From Alphaproteobacteria bacterium (GTDB taxonomy: Bacteria; Pseudomonadota; Alphaproteobacteria; UBA7985; JAUIBT01): DNA of 58,396 bases. Below the pieces are notes generated by a model. The model was given only the letters and a program-made list of their open reading frames with translations. It was not told the DNA's origin and did not search any database. Below, piece after piece: positions 51,769 to 58,396 of this stretch. How positions within the stretch are numbered: the stretch's first letter is position 1; each line of letters opens with the position of its first letter. The stretch is taken from assembly GCA_030428255.1 (NCBI GenBank), contig JAUIBT010000023.1, positions 1 through 58,396 on the forward strand, given 5' to 3'. Position numbers and translations under genes: made by a program.

Positions 51769-51798
51769 CTAACCTAGGGGTTACACCCGCATGTTCGA

Positions 51799-52944
51799 TC
51801 AGAACAGGTTCTTGATCCGCTTCAAGAAGCCTTGGACGCGCGGATAGTGCCCGTCCTCGCCGCTGACAGTCTCGAACTCCTGCAAGATTTCCTTTTGCTT
51901 CTCGGTCAACTGCACCGGAATTTCGATCGCGGTGTGAATGATCATATCTCCACGCAGGCTTGAGTTATAAACGCTCATGCCTTGGCCGCGCAGACGCAAG
52001 GTCTTGCCGTGCTGCGTGCCGGGTTCGATGGTGGCTTGCAGCGTGCGTCCGTCGATGGTCGGCACAGTGATTTTGCCGCCCAGCGCTGCGGTGACGAAGG
52101 AGATGGGCGTTTCAACATGCAGATCATTGCCATTGCGTTCAAACACCGAATGACGCCGCACGTTCAGCACGACGTGCAGATCGCCCGGCTTGCCGCCGCG
52201 CGTGCCCGCTTCGCCGCCGCCAGGGTACTGAATGGTGGTGCCGTCTTGCACACCGGCGGGAATGGTAACGCTCAGCTTCTTTTCTCGCGTTGTGCGGCCC
52301 TGGCCATGACACTCGCCGCACGGGTCAGAAATGATGCTGCCCTGGCCCTGGCAGGTGGGGCAGCCGCGCTCCATGGCAAAGAAGCCCTGGCTCTGGCGCA
52401 CGCGCCCGCGTCCACCACAGGTCGGGCAGGTCTCGGGTTCGCTGTTGCCCTTAGAGCCGCTGCCGTCGCAGGTCTCACAGGTCTGCTTGACCGGGAAGCT
52501 GATGGTTTTCTTGACGCCCTTAAAGGCCTCCTCAAGCGAGACCTCCAGCGGATATTCTAGGGTAGCCCCGCGATTGGGTGCGCGCCCACCGCGTCCGCCG
52601 CCGGCGCCGCCAAATGCCCCAAACATCTCCTCAAAGATATCGGCAAAGCCTTCAAAGCCACCGGCACCGGCACCAGCACCGCCACGCCCTCCGCCCATGC
52701 CACCATTTTCAAAGGCAGCGTGGCCAAAGCGATCATAAGCCGCGCGTTTGTCCGGGTCAGACAAGATCTCATAGGCTTCGTTGGCCTCTTTGAACTTGGT
52801 CTCGGCCTCGGCGTCGTCCGGGTTCCGGTCGGGGTGGTACTTCATCGCCAACTTGCGATAAGCCGACTTCAACTCCTTATCCGATGCGGACTTAGAGACG
52901 CCTAGCAGGTCGTAGTAGTCTTGTTTTGCCATGGTGCTTTGCAT
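51799..52944 (-). CDS. dnaJ: Chaperone DnaJ
   Basis: A 381-residue co-chaperone that stimulates DnaK. The J-domain has [20 protein letters not shown] (HPD). A Gly/Phe-rich linker follows ([20 protein letters not shown]). The zinc domain has four CxxCxGxG units ([32 protein letters not shown]). The C-terminal peptide-binding domain is complete. Two starts are close: ATG at 52944 (MQSTMAKQD) with GGAGG about ten bases upstream, or 52932 ([12 protein letters not shown]), the more usual family N-terminus but without a ribosome-binding site. I keep 52944. It is downstream of dnaK. Confidence 0.96.
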   Translation of the reverse strand: MQSTMAKQDYYDLLGVSKSASDKELKSAYRKLAMKYHPDRNPDDAEAETKFKEANEAYEILSDPDKRAAYDRFGHAAFENGGMGGGRGGAGAGAGGFEGFADIFEEMFGAFGGAGGGRGGRAPNRGATLEYPLEVSLEEAFKGVKKTISFPVKQTCETCDGSGSKGNSEPETCPTCGGRGRVRQSQGFFAMERGCPTCQGQGSIISDPCGECHGQGRTTREKKLSVTIPAGVQDGTTIQYPGGGEAGTRGGKPGDLHVVLNVRRHSVFERNGNDLHVETPISFVTAALGGKITVPTIDGRTLQATIEPGTQHGKTLRLRGQGMSVYNSSLRGDMIIHTAIEIPVQLTEKQKEILQEFETVSGEDGHYPRVQGFLKRIKNLF

Positions 52945-52980
52945 CTGGTTTGAGCCTCCGATATCGGGGATGGCTTCATG

Positions 52981-53010
52981 TCAAAAAGCCGGAGTCTGTA
53001 ACCCCGGCTT
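52981..53010 (-). terminator. Terminator-like hairpin between dnaK and dnaJ
   Basis: On the minus strand AAGCCGG pairs with CCGGCTT (53010-53004 and 52992-52986) around an 11-base loop, followed by TTTTTGA. It may attenuate read-through so that dnaK is made in excess of dnaJ. Confidence 0.7.
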
Positions 53011-53042
53011 CTCGAATCATAACGACAGGGTGCGGGCCAGCC

Positions 53043-54941
53043 CTAGGCCTTGGGCTCGTCGTCCTTGACCTCTTCATAGTCGGCATAGACGCCTTCGTCC
53101 GCACCGCCTTCTGCGCCGCCCTCAGGGTTTGCGCCCTCGGCTTGCGCATAGACTTTCTGGCCGATCTCCATCGCGATGTTGGTCAGCTCTTCGGTCTTGG
53201 CGGTGATGACCTCAACGTCGTCGCCTTCCGCCGCAGCGCGCAGCTCAGCAATGGCCGCCTCGGCGCGCGCCTTGTCGTCGGCCTCCACCTTGTCTTCAGA
53301 GTCCTTGAGAGTCTTCTCCAAGGTATAGGCAGCGTTGTCCGCCGTATTGCGGGCTTCGACCAGCTTGCGGCGCTGTTCGTCGGTCGCCGCGTTGGCCTCG
53401 GCGTCCTTGACCATCTTGTCGATCTCTTCGTCAGACAGACCGCCAGACGACTTGATCTGGATCTGCTTCTCAGCGCCGGTGCCCTTGTCCTTCGCGGACA
53501 CGTGCAAGATGCCATTGGCGTCGATGTCAAAGGTCACGTCGATCTGCGGCACGCCGCGCGGAGCAGCCGGAATACCGGTCAGATCAAATTGGCCCAACAG
53601 CTTGTTGTCGCTGAACATGTCGCGCTCGCCTTGAGCCACGCGGATGGTCACGGCGGTCTGGCCGTCTTCGGCGGTCGAGAAGGTCTGCGTCTTCTTCAGC
53701 GGAATGCGCGAATTGCGATCCACCAGGTTGGTCATCACGCCGCCCTTGGTCTCGATGCCCAAAGACAGGGGCGTAACGTCCAGCAGCAGGATGTCTTTGA
53801 CGTCGCCTTGGAAGATACCGCCCTGAATAGCCGCGCCGATAGCCACAACTTCGTCCGGGTTGACGCCCTTGTGTGGGTCACGGCCAAAGAAGGATTTCAC
53901 GGTCTCTTGGATCTTGGGCATACGGGTCATACCGCCGACCAGGATCACGTCGTCGATGTCGCCCGCGCTCAGCTCGGCGTCTTTCAGAGCCGCTTTGACT
54001 GGTGCCATAGAGCGCTGAACCAAATCGTCCACCAGGGACTCCAGCTTGGCGCGCGACAGCTTGATCGCCAGGTGCTTGGGGCCAGAGGCATCGGCGGTGA
54101 TGTAAGGCAAGTTGATCTCGGTCTCGACAGACGAAGACAGCTCGATCTTGGCTTTTTCTGCGGCTTCCTTCAAGCGCTGCAGGGCCATGCGGTCCTTGCG
54201 CAGATCCATGCCGTTGTCGCGTTGGAATTCTTCGACCAGGTAGCCAATGATGCGGTTATCGAAGTCCTCACCGCCCAGGAAGGTGTCACCGTTGGTGGCC
54301 TTCACCTCAACCAGGCCATCGCCGATTTCCAGCACGGAAACGTCGAAAGTACCGCCGCCCAAATCGTAGACAACGATGGTGCCGCTGTTGGCCTTCTCCA
54401 GACCATAGGCCATGGCCGCAGCGGTGGGCTCGTTGATGATGCGCTTGACATCCAGGCCGGCGATGCGGCCAGCGTCTTTGGTCGCCTGGCGCTGTGCGTC
54501 GTTGAAATAGGCCGGCACGGTGATCACGGCCTCGGTCACGGTCTCGCCCAGGAAGGATTCAGCGGTCTCCTTCATCTTTTGCAAAATGAAGGCGGAGATT
54601 TGCGACGGGCTGTACTTTTCGCCACGCACAGAGACCCAAGCGTCGCCGTTGTCGGCCTTGACGATTTGGTAGGGAGTCAGCTCCATTTCTTTGGCCACGG
54701 TGGGGTCTTCGAAACGGCGACCGATCAGGCGCTTAATGGCATAGAGCGTGTTGTCAGGGTTGGTAACGGCCTGGCGCTTGGCGGGTTGGCCGATCAGGCG
54801 CTCATTCGAATCGGTGAAGGCCACCATAGACGGGGTGGTGCGCGCACCCTCAGAGTTCTCGATCACGCGCGCTTCGCTGCCCTGCATAACCGCAACGCAA
54901 GAGTTGGTGGTGCCGAGGTCAATGCCAATGACTTTAGACAT
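53043..54941 (-). CDS. dnaK: Chaperone DnaK (Hsp70)
   Basis: A 632-residue Hsp70. The ATPase domain carries [16 protein letters not shown] at the start, [39 protein letters not shown] and [17 protein letters not shown]. The linker and substrate domain include [19 protein letters not shown], and the tail ends in the Hsp70-like acidic/Gly-rich [14 protein letters not shown]. The length is standard. AAGGAAAA precedes the ATG at 54941. A 677-codon open frame on the opposite strand is a codon-composition shadow. Candidate heat-shock promoter upstream (55129-55156). Confidence 0.98.
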   Translation of the reverse strand: MSKVIGIDLGTTNSCVAVMQGSEARVIENSEGARTTPSMVAFTDSNERLIGQPAKRQAVTNPDNTLYAIKRLIGRRFEDPTVAKEMELTPYQIVKADNGDAWVSVRGEKYSPSQISAFILQKMKETAESFLGETVTEAVITVPAYFNDAQRQATKDAGRIAGLDVKRIINEPTAAAMAYGLEKANSGTIVVYDLGGGTFDVSVLEIGDGLVEVKATNGDTFLGGEDFDNRIIGYLVEEFQRDNGMDLRKDRMALQRLKEAAEKAKIELSSSVETEINLPYITADASGPKHLAIKLSRAKLESLVDDLVQRSMAPVKAALKDAELSAGDIDDVILVGGMTRMPKIQETVKSFFGRDPHKGVNPDEVVAIGAAIQGGIFQGDVKDILLLDVTPLSLGIETKGGVMTNLVDRNSRIPLKKTQTFSTAEDGQTAVTIRVAQGERDMFSDNKLLGQFDLTGIPAAPRGVPQIDVTFDIDANGILHVSAKDKGTGAEKQIQIKSSGGLSDEEIDKMVKDAEANAATDEQRRKLVEARNTADNAAYTLEKTLKDSEDKVEADDKARAEAAIAELRAAAEGDDVEVITAKTEELTNIAMEIGQKVYAQAEGANPEGGAEGGADEGVYADYEEVKDDEPKA

Positions 54942-55343
54942 GTGTTTTCCTTTTCATAAGCAGGCGCCCGCTCAGATCCAGCGGAGGCGGCCTCTCTGCG
55001 CGACGAGGCCAATGGGGCGCCCCTTGTCGTGGAGACGGGGTTAATGACGGTTCGATTATCAGCGCCTTGCCTGGCCATGGCGGGCCAGATGATGGTCCCC
55101 AAAAGCCTGGGCGCTTGAACTGAGTGTCATGTAAGAGACAGCCGCAGACGTACAAGACCCGAAAGGTGGCGATGGCGGGGAAAAATATCGCTCAAATGCA
55201 GAAAAATGTGTCGCAGGTCGCTCTGGCCTTGCCGCGGAAGCGCGCCAGCCCTAAAAGCGTGCCACAGGCCTTGCTTTCGCCGCGTGCGGATCGCAAGGCC
55301 TGACCGGTTGGTTCCTCTTTTTTGCACCCAAAGAGCAGCAAAC
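54942..55343. other. Divergent region upstream of dnaK and the GGCT gene
   Basis: 402 bp. It holds the candidate heat-shock promoter for dnaK. No gene, repeat or terminator is evident. Promoters for the plus-strand gene at 55344 must lie in the right part but I cannot assign one. Confidence 0.4.
55129..55156 (-). promoter_or_regulatory. Candidate heat-shock (RpoH-type) promoter of dnaK
   Basis: On the minus strand CTTG (55156-55153) and CTTACAT (55135-55129) are 17 bp apart, close to the alphaproteobacterial RpoH pattern as I remember it (CTTG-N17-CYTAT). It would give a leader of roughly 180 nt. By eye only. Confidence 0.35.
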
Positions 55344-55979
55344 ATGGCGATGGATTTGGCCCGTTATCAGGCGCTGGCTGACTACCCCTATTTCACCTAC
55401 GGCAGCCTGATGGACGCCGCGATCTTCGCCTGCGTCACCGGCAGCCAGCCGCAGGTGCGCGGCCCTGGCTGGTTGGAAGATCAGCGGCGCACGCGCCTGG
55501 CCAATCAGTCCTTTCCCATGGTTGATGATCAAGCGGGCTGCCGGGTGTTTGGGCTGGTGCTTGAGCCGACCGGCGTCGAGGCCCTGGCGCGCCTGCACAC
55601 CTATGAGACCGCCGACTATCACTTGAGGCTGCGCCAGGTCTCTTGTCTGGAGGGTACGATTGACGCGCTGGTGTTCGAACCGAGCGGCCGGGCGGCTGCG
55701 GGCAGTGAGATTTGGCACCTGTCCGACTGGCAAATCGCCAGCAAGCCCATGGTGCTGTGGGTGCAACAACAAATCGCCGAGCGCCTGCCCATGCCGGGCT
55801 TTGATCCCTGGCCCTGCGCGCCGGTTGACCCCGATCAGCAAGCAGCCTTTGAGGCTTATATGGAGCAAAGCGACCGGCTGTTTGACCAGCTTGAAGCCTT
55901 GTGGCACGCGCAGAACAGCGACAGCGCCAGCGACGAATTCGACGCTTTGGGCCACAGGCCGATCAATCGCCTGCACTGA
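55344..55979 (+). CDS. Gamma-glutamylcyclotransferase-like (AIG2) protein
   Basis: A 211-residue protein with the GGCT/AIG2 fold. Motifs are PYFTYGSLMDAAIFACVTG near residues 14-32 (the YGSL signature), VRGPGWLEDQ, CRVFGLVLEPTGVEALARLH and the acidic YETADYHLRLRQV (a candidate catalytic Glu region). The C-terminal 60 residues (WPCAPVDPDQQAAFEAYMEQ and onward) are helical and outside the core fold. Members act on gamma-glutamyl amines or are uncharacterised NUDIX-like ADP-ribose associated proteins in some genomes. No strong ribosome-binding site precedes the ATG at 55344; upstream in-frame starts exist. Confidence 0.72.
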   Translation: MAMDLARYQALADYPYFTYGSLMDAAIFACVTGSQPQVRGPGWLEDQRRTRLANQSFPMVDDQAGCRVFGLVLEPTGVEALARLHTYETADYHLRLRQVSCLEGTIDALVFEPSGRAAAGSEIWHLSDWQIASKPMVLWVQQQIAERLPMPGFDPWPCAPVDPDQQAAFEAYMEQSDRLFDQLEALWHAQNSDSASDEFDALGHRPINRLH

Positions 55980-56204
55980 GTGCGCTCCACTGGCTGGATT
56001 GGCGCAAAGGCTTGGGCCGCAGTGGCCCGCGTGCGGTGGCCCGCATAAGGCGAACACCGCGCGGCAGCGACAGGTGTGCAGCCTGCAAAACCACCACCCC
56101 GGCACGGGATAAGATGGCTTGCGCTGGATCATTGCACGTAGACCTTCGTTCGGGTTTGCTGAAGGCTCGTGGACCCTCTTCTTCTAGCCAGCGCGGAGAC
56201 CAGC

Positions 56205-56546
56205 ATGCCAGACACAGACCTTAATCTTCAGCACTACCGCCAGATTTTGGAACAGCGGTTGACCGCGCTGGACCGGCGTTTGCATCACATTGAACACGAC
56301 CTGGATCAGCCGCACTCGCGCGATTGGGACGACCAAGCCATCGAGCGTGAGGGCGATGAGATGCTGGAGAGCATGGGCTCGCAAGGCCTGGTGGAGGTCG
56401 CGCAGATCAAGGCAGCGCTGGAGCGCCTTGAAGCTGGCCAGTTTGGCCTTTGCCAGTCCTGCGAGGAGCCGATTTCCGCCCAACGCTTAGCCGTGCTGCC
56501 CCACACGCCTTGGTGCAAGGCATGCGCCGCTGAAACCCATTCGTGA
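56205..56546 (+). CDS. TraR/DksA-family C4 zinc-finger protein
   Basis: A 113-residue DksA-like protein. A long coiled-coil region (YRQILEQRLTALDRRLHHIE) is followed by the conserved acidic/helical tip DWDDQAIEREGDEMLE, then the C4 zinc finger GLCQSCEEPISAQRL...WCKACAAE. DksA-type proteins enter the secondary channel of RNA polymerase. This is shorter than full DksA (~150) and lacks part of its N-terminus, so it fits the short DksA-like class better. GGAG six bases upstream sets the ATG at 56205; an in-frame GTG twelve codons earlier is unsupported. Confidence 0.88.
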   Translation: MPDTDLNLQHYRQILEQRLTALDRRLHHIEHDLDQPHSRDWDDQAIEREGDEMLESMGSQGLVEVAQIKAALERLEAGQFGLCQSCEEPISAQRLAVLPHTPWCKACAAETHS

Positions 56547-56666
56547 GCCGCTCACGCAGCGGGGTCAGCGGGTCAGATTGCGTGGCCGGTTTGCACTTGG
56601 TCGTGAGCGCGCTGCCTGCCCGCTGAGTCTCAGCACAAAAGCAGAGCCGAGCGGTGACGAGAAGGC

Positions 56667-56695
56667 TTGACCAATGGCAATAAACGTGGTTCTTT
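56667..56695 (+). promoter_or_regulatory. Candidate promoter of tRNA-Ser
   Basis: TTGACC (56667-56672) and TTCTTT (56690-56695) are 17 bp apart. The -35 is good, the -10 poor. The tRNA begins ten bases after the -10. Confidence 0.35.
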
Positions 56696-56705
56696 GCGCG
56701 CCTTC

Positions 56706-56797
56706 GGAGAGGTGGCCGAGCGGCTGAAGGCGCTCCCCTGCTAAGGGAGTATGCGGTTAACCCTGCATCGAGGGTTCGAATCCCTTCCTCTCCGCCA
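56706..56797 (+). tRNA. tRNA-Ser (anticodon GCU)
   Basis: 92 nt including encoded CCA, with the long variable arm of class II tRNAs. The acceptor GGAGAGG pairs with CCTCTCC, the anticodon loop reads CTGCTAA with GCT, and the T-arm is GGGTTCGAATCCC. The mobile remnants begin within three bases of its 3' end, so it may have been an insertion site. Confidence 0.97.
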
Positions 56798-56799
56798 TT

Positions 56800-56986
56800 T
56801 TCCTATTTTTGCGTTTAAGATCGACAAGTGGTTGCGTGGCGTTTCTTCGTATCGAGCTGCGATGTGGCGGCATGAGGCTTTGAGCCTGCCAAAGATCCGC
56901 TCTTTCTTGTTGCGGCATTTGTAGAGATCTGCGTCGAATTCGGCGAGCAATTTGTGATTGGCTTTGGGTGGGATCACGTCGATAGC
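56800..56986 (-). pseudogene. IS5-family transposase C-terminal remnant
   Basis: On the minus strand the frame gives VIPPKANHKLLAEFDADLYK, then KERIFGRLKASCRHIAARYE and TPRNHLSIL, the C-terminal region of IS5/IS427-type transposases (which usually read IPP...DYDxDLYKxRN, ERFFxRLK, RRIATRYEKT). The rest of the gene and a normal end are missing, and the frame runs into tRNA-Ser. It is clearly a relic. Confidence 0.75.
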
Positions 56987-57104
56987 CCCCTGTGCCCAAG
57001 TTCATGTCTCAGATCCAATCAGGGACATTTACCTTGACCGCGAGCACTTATTGGCCTGGCTGGAGGCTGTCCAAGAGGTGCTTGCTAGAAAGAAAATAAT
57101 GGGT

Positions 57105-57334
57105 GTGCTGCCTAACTGGTCTGTCAGAGACCTGGCGAGGCGGTCGCAATTGGTTACACGCACCACCTCACCCTCTCTGAGTTGATCTAGCATGCGGTCG
57201 AGCTCAGGGCGGGCTCGCTTTGACCCGCTGACATTCTCCGCAAGAATGCGCGCAGCACCGGCTTCTTTCAAAGCGGTAATCTCTGCATCAAGGTTCTGGT
57301 CCCGGGTCGAGACACGTGCGTATCCACTTCGCAT
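57105..57334 (-). pseudogene. Truncated serine recombinase (resolvase/invertase) N-terminus
   Basis: On the minus strand the start MRSGYARVSTRDQNLDAEI carries the catalytic Ser of the YARVS motif. It continues through GSKRARPELDRMLDQLREGE and TNCDRLARSLTDQ, a normal resolvase catalytic domain to about residue 75. After SLTDQ the similarity ends (LGSTPIIFFL...) and no DNA-binding domain follows, so the gene is broken near 57110. Confidence 0.75.
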
Positions 57335-57555
57335 ACAGGCATGATGTCAAAAACGGTCGTTTTCGCCCGTGACAGAAACGTAGGGGTTTTGACTGTCTCT
57401 TTTGCCTTAGCGGCCTTTCGCTACCACGCTTGCATAGGGCAGCTTTGCGGGACGATGCGCAAATTCGCTGCGCGAGCCCGAACGGCAGGTAAACTAAGTC
57501 AGATCGACGCCCCGTAACTTGGCATAATTCGCGACTGCGTTTCTTTGTCATTTGC

Positions 57556-58284
57556 CTAGTCCTGATTTCGGCGCAGATAATCATCGAACATTGGAACCGT
57601 AAAATCTATGTCGCCGTGCTGAGGACTGTAGATCATACCCTTGTTGATAATTTGTGCGCGTCGGGGCCCTAGTTTAGAATGAGGCTCCCTCAACTGATCA
57701 GCGACCTCGGAGGAGCGGTATGGACCCTTGCCCAGTTCTGCCATCGCGATCACGTACGCGCGCTCCTTTGGCGTTAACCTGTCAAACCGGACTTGGAAGA
57801 ATCCTTCATCCAGCCTCTTCAAAGCACTTGCGGTGGCATTTTTAACGTCGTTGTCATCAATAGGGGAATCGTCAGCAGTATTCCAAGATTGAAACCCCCA
57901 CTCTTGGAGAAAGTAGGGATAACCTTTGGTGATTGCGAAAATTTCGTTCAGTGCGTCTTCGGCTATCTCTTCTCCTTCATCTCGTATTGGGTCTCGCACA
58001 GCTTTCAAGGCAGCAACCTTATCCAGAGCCCCAATTTTCGGATAAGAAAAGAGCCGTTCCGCATATGATTTGGCATCTCCAGAAAGACCAGCCAACTGTG
58101 GAAGCCCTGCGCCAAAAAAAATGACTGGAAGTTGTTTTTGACCAACTTTGTGAATAGCCACAATGAGCGCCGCAAGCTCAGCCGATTTGAGATACTGAAC
58201 CTCATCGACTAGGATGCACCAACCCTTTTTAGCTGCTTTTGCGGCGGTTCCAATTGCCACGAACATGTCGGTGAGATCGTATTC
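57556..58284 (-). pseudogene. AAA ATPase truncated at its N-terminus by an IS
   Basis: About 240 codons remain. Walker B is in GWCILVDEVQYLKSAELAAL, sensor 1-like PVIFFGAGLPQLAGLSGDAK, then FAITKGYPYFLQEWGFQSW and a C-terminal winged-helix segment (RLTPKERAYVIAMAELGKGP...YSPQHGDIDFTVPMFDDYLR). The family is an ATPase widespread in bacteria (Orc1/Cdc6-like or STAND-like). The Walker A half is missing: the reading frame continues upstream of the first Met as LEYDLTD and meets the IS end at about 58284. The DNA is poorer in G+C than the core genome (43% over 57901-57960 by count). Confidence 0.75.
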
Positions 58285-58396
58285 TAGGGTCCGGACTCAT
58301 TAGAGCCACCATGTGACGAAGGCTGCGATGGCGATAGTGGCCATGAAGGTCTTGATGTTGCGGTCGAACCGGGTCGCTACGCGGCGCCAGTCCTTG
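58285..58396 (-). mobile_element. IS5-family insertion sequence, transposase 3' end, cut by the window edge
   Basis: The terminal sequence GGGTCCGGACTCATTAGAGC is a candidate inverted-repeat end, directly abutting the broken ATPase frame (TATTCTA, complement). A transposase frame on the minus strand from 58396 ends at a TAA at 58300-58302: DWRRVATRFDRNIKTFMATI then AIAAFVTWWL, the C-terminus of IS5/IS427-group transposases. The other end lies beyond the window. Confidence 0.8.

Noticed and set aside
52926-54959. A 677-codon open frame opposite dnaK
   Set aside because: It is the antisense of an intact dnaK in GC-rich DNA; it has no ribosome-binding site and no recognisable protein.
56958-57185. 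A 75-codon plus-strand frame between the IS5 and resolvase remnants
   Set aside because: The stretch DREHLLAWLEAVQEVLARKK looks protein-like, but it has no proper start, runs antisense into the resolvase remnant and matches no family I know; at most it is another relic.

Overview
The window reads as the chromosome of a GC-rich, free-living, aerobic alphaproteobacterium. The best clues are the F0 ATP synthase operon in the order atpI-atpB-atpE-atpF'-atpF, standing apart from any F1 genes, together with an alphaproteobacterial-type GshA, UbiA, SecB, a class II (GlpX) fructose bisphosphatase and many c-type cytochromes. I cannot name the genus from sequence alone. Most of the window is housekeeping DNA with a high gene density. 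Mobile DNA is confined to the two ends: the first codons of an IS630 transposase at the left edge, and a tRNA-Ser-associated patch of IS, resolvase and ATPase remnants at the right edge.

Layout. 1-4450: IS630 start, a DoxX membrane protein, and a Spy/CpxP-like periplasmic protein divergent from an OmpR-type response regulator/histidine kinase pair, probably one envelope-stress module. 4464-7824: ubiA, rsmE, gshA. 8161-11444: F0 ATP synthase operon with a candidate promoter, a long UUCG-capped hairpin between atpE and atpF', a repeat-bearing atpF, and an intrinsic terminator. 11474-15976: a phytase/esterase-like protein, then the queuosine operon (yhhQ-queA-tgt) and a PhnA/YjdM zinc-ribbon protein. 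15980-16628: a seven-copy repeat array. 16629-25840: secA, a DUF3553/DUF1330/YHYH cluster, a NuoE-NuoF-type formate dehydrogenase beta subunit with no alpha subunit beside it, a DMT transporter, a VOC protein and truB. 25867-28839: rpsO and pnp, with a structured intergenic leader. 28864-33948: cytochrome c, an AT-rich islet, an asparagine synthase-type amidotransferase and an outer-membrane barrel. 34323-43660: a large MscS channel, MsrB with a twin-arginine leader, an MttB-family methyltransferase, a DUF2892 protein, a dihaem cytochrome, RidA, an SDR and a SnoaL-like protein. 43755-56797: tRNA-Asp, glpX, a sigma-54 response regulator, secB, a 2-hydroxyacid dehydrogenase, an MBL-fold protein, an M17 aminopeptidase, dnaJ/dnaK, a gamma-glutamylcyclotransferase-like protein, a DksA/TraR zinc-finger protein and tRNA-Ser(GCU). 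56800-58396: the degraded mobile patch.

Two families of non-coding repeats run through the intergenic DNA. One is a 23-nt GCAAACCCCG-type imperfect palindrome, seven copies in tandem at 15980-16220 and three at 32133-32224, with a related hairpin at 41922-41953. The other is a ~90-nt element with the core GCACGGCATGGA, copies at 49011, 50131, 42898 (inverted) and a diverged one at 16419. I found no CRISPR array, prophage, secondary-metabolite cluster or recognisable defence system. The most unusual items are these repeat families, the AHG-repeat leader of AtpF, the atpE-atpF' hairpin, an MBL-fold protein without the canonical HxHxDH histidines and a histidine kinase with an altered H-box.
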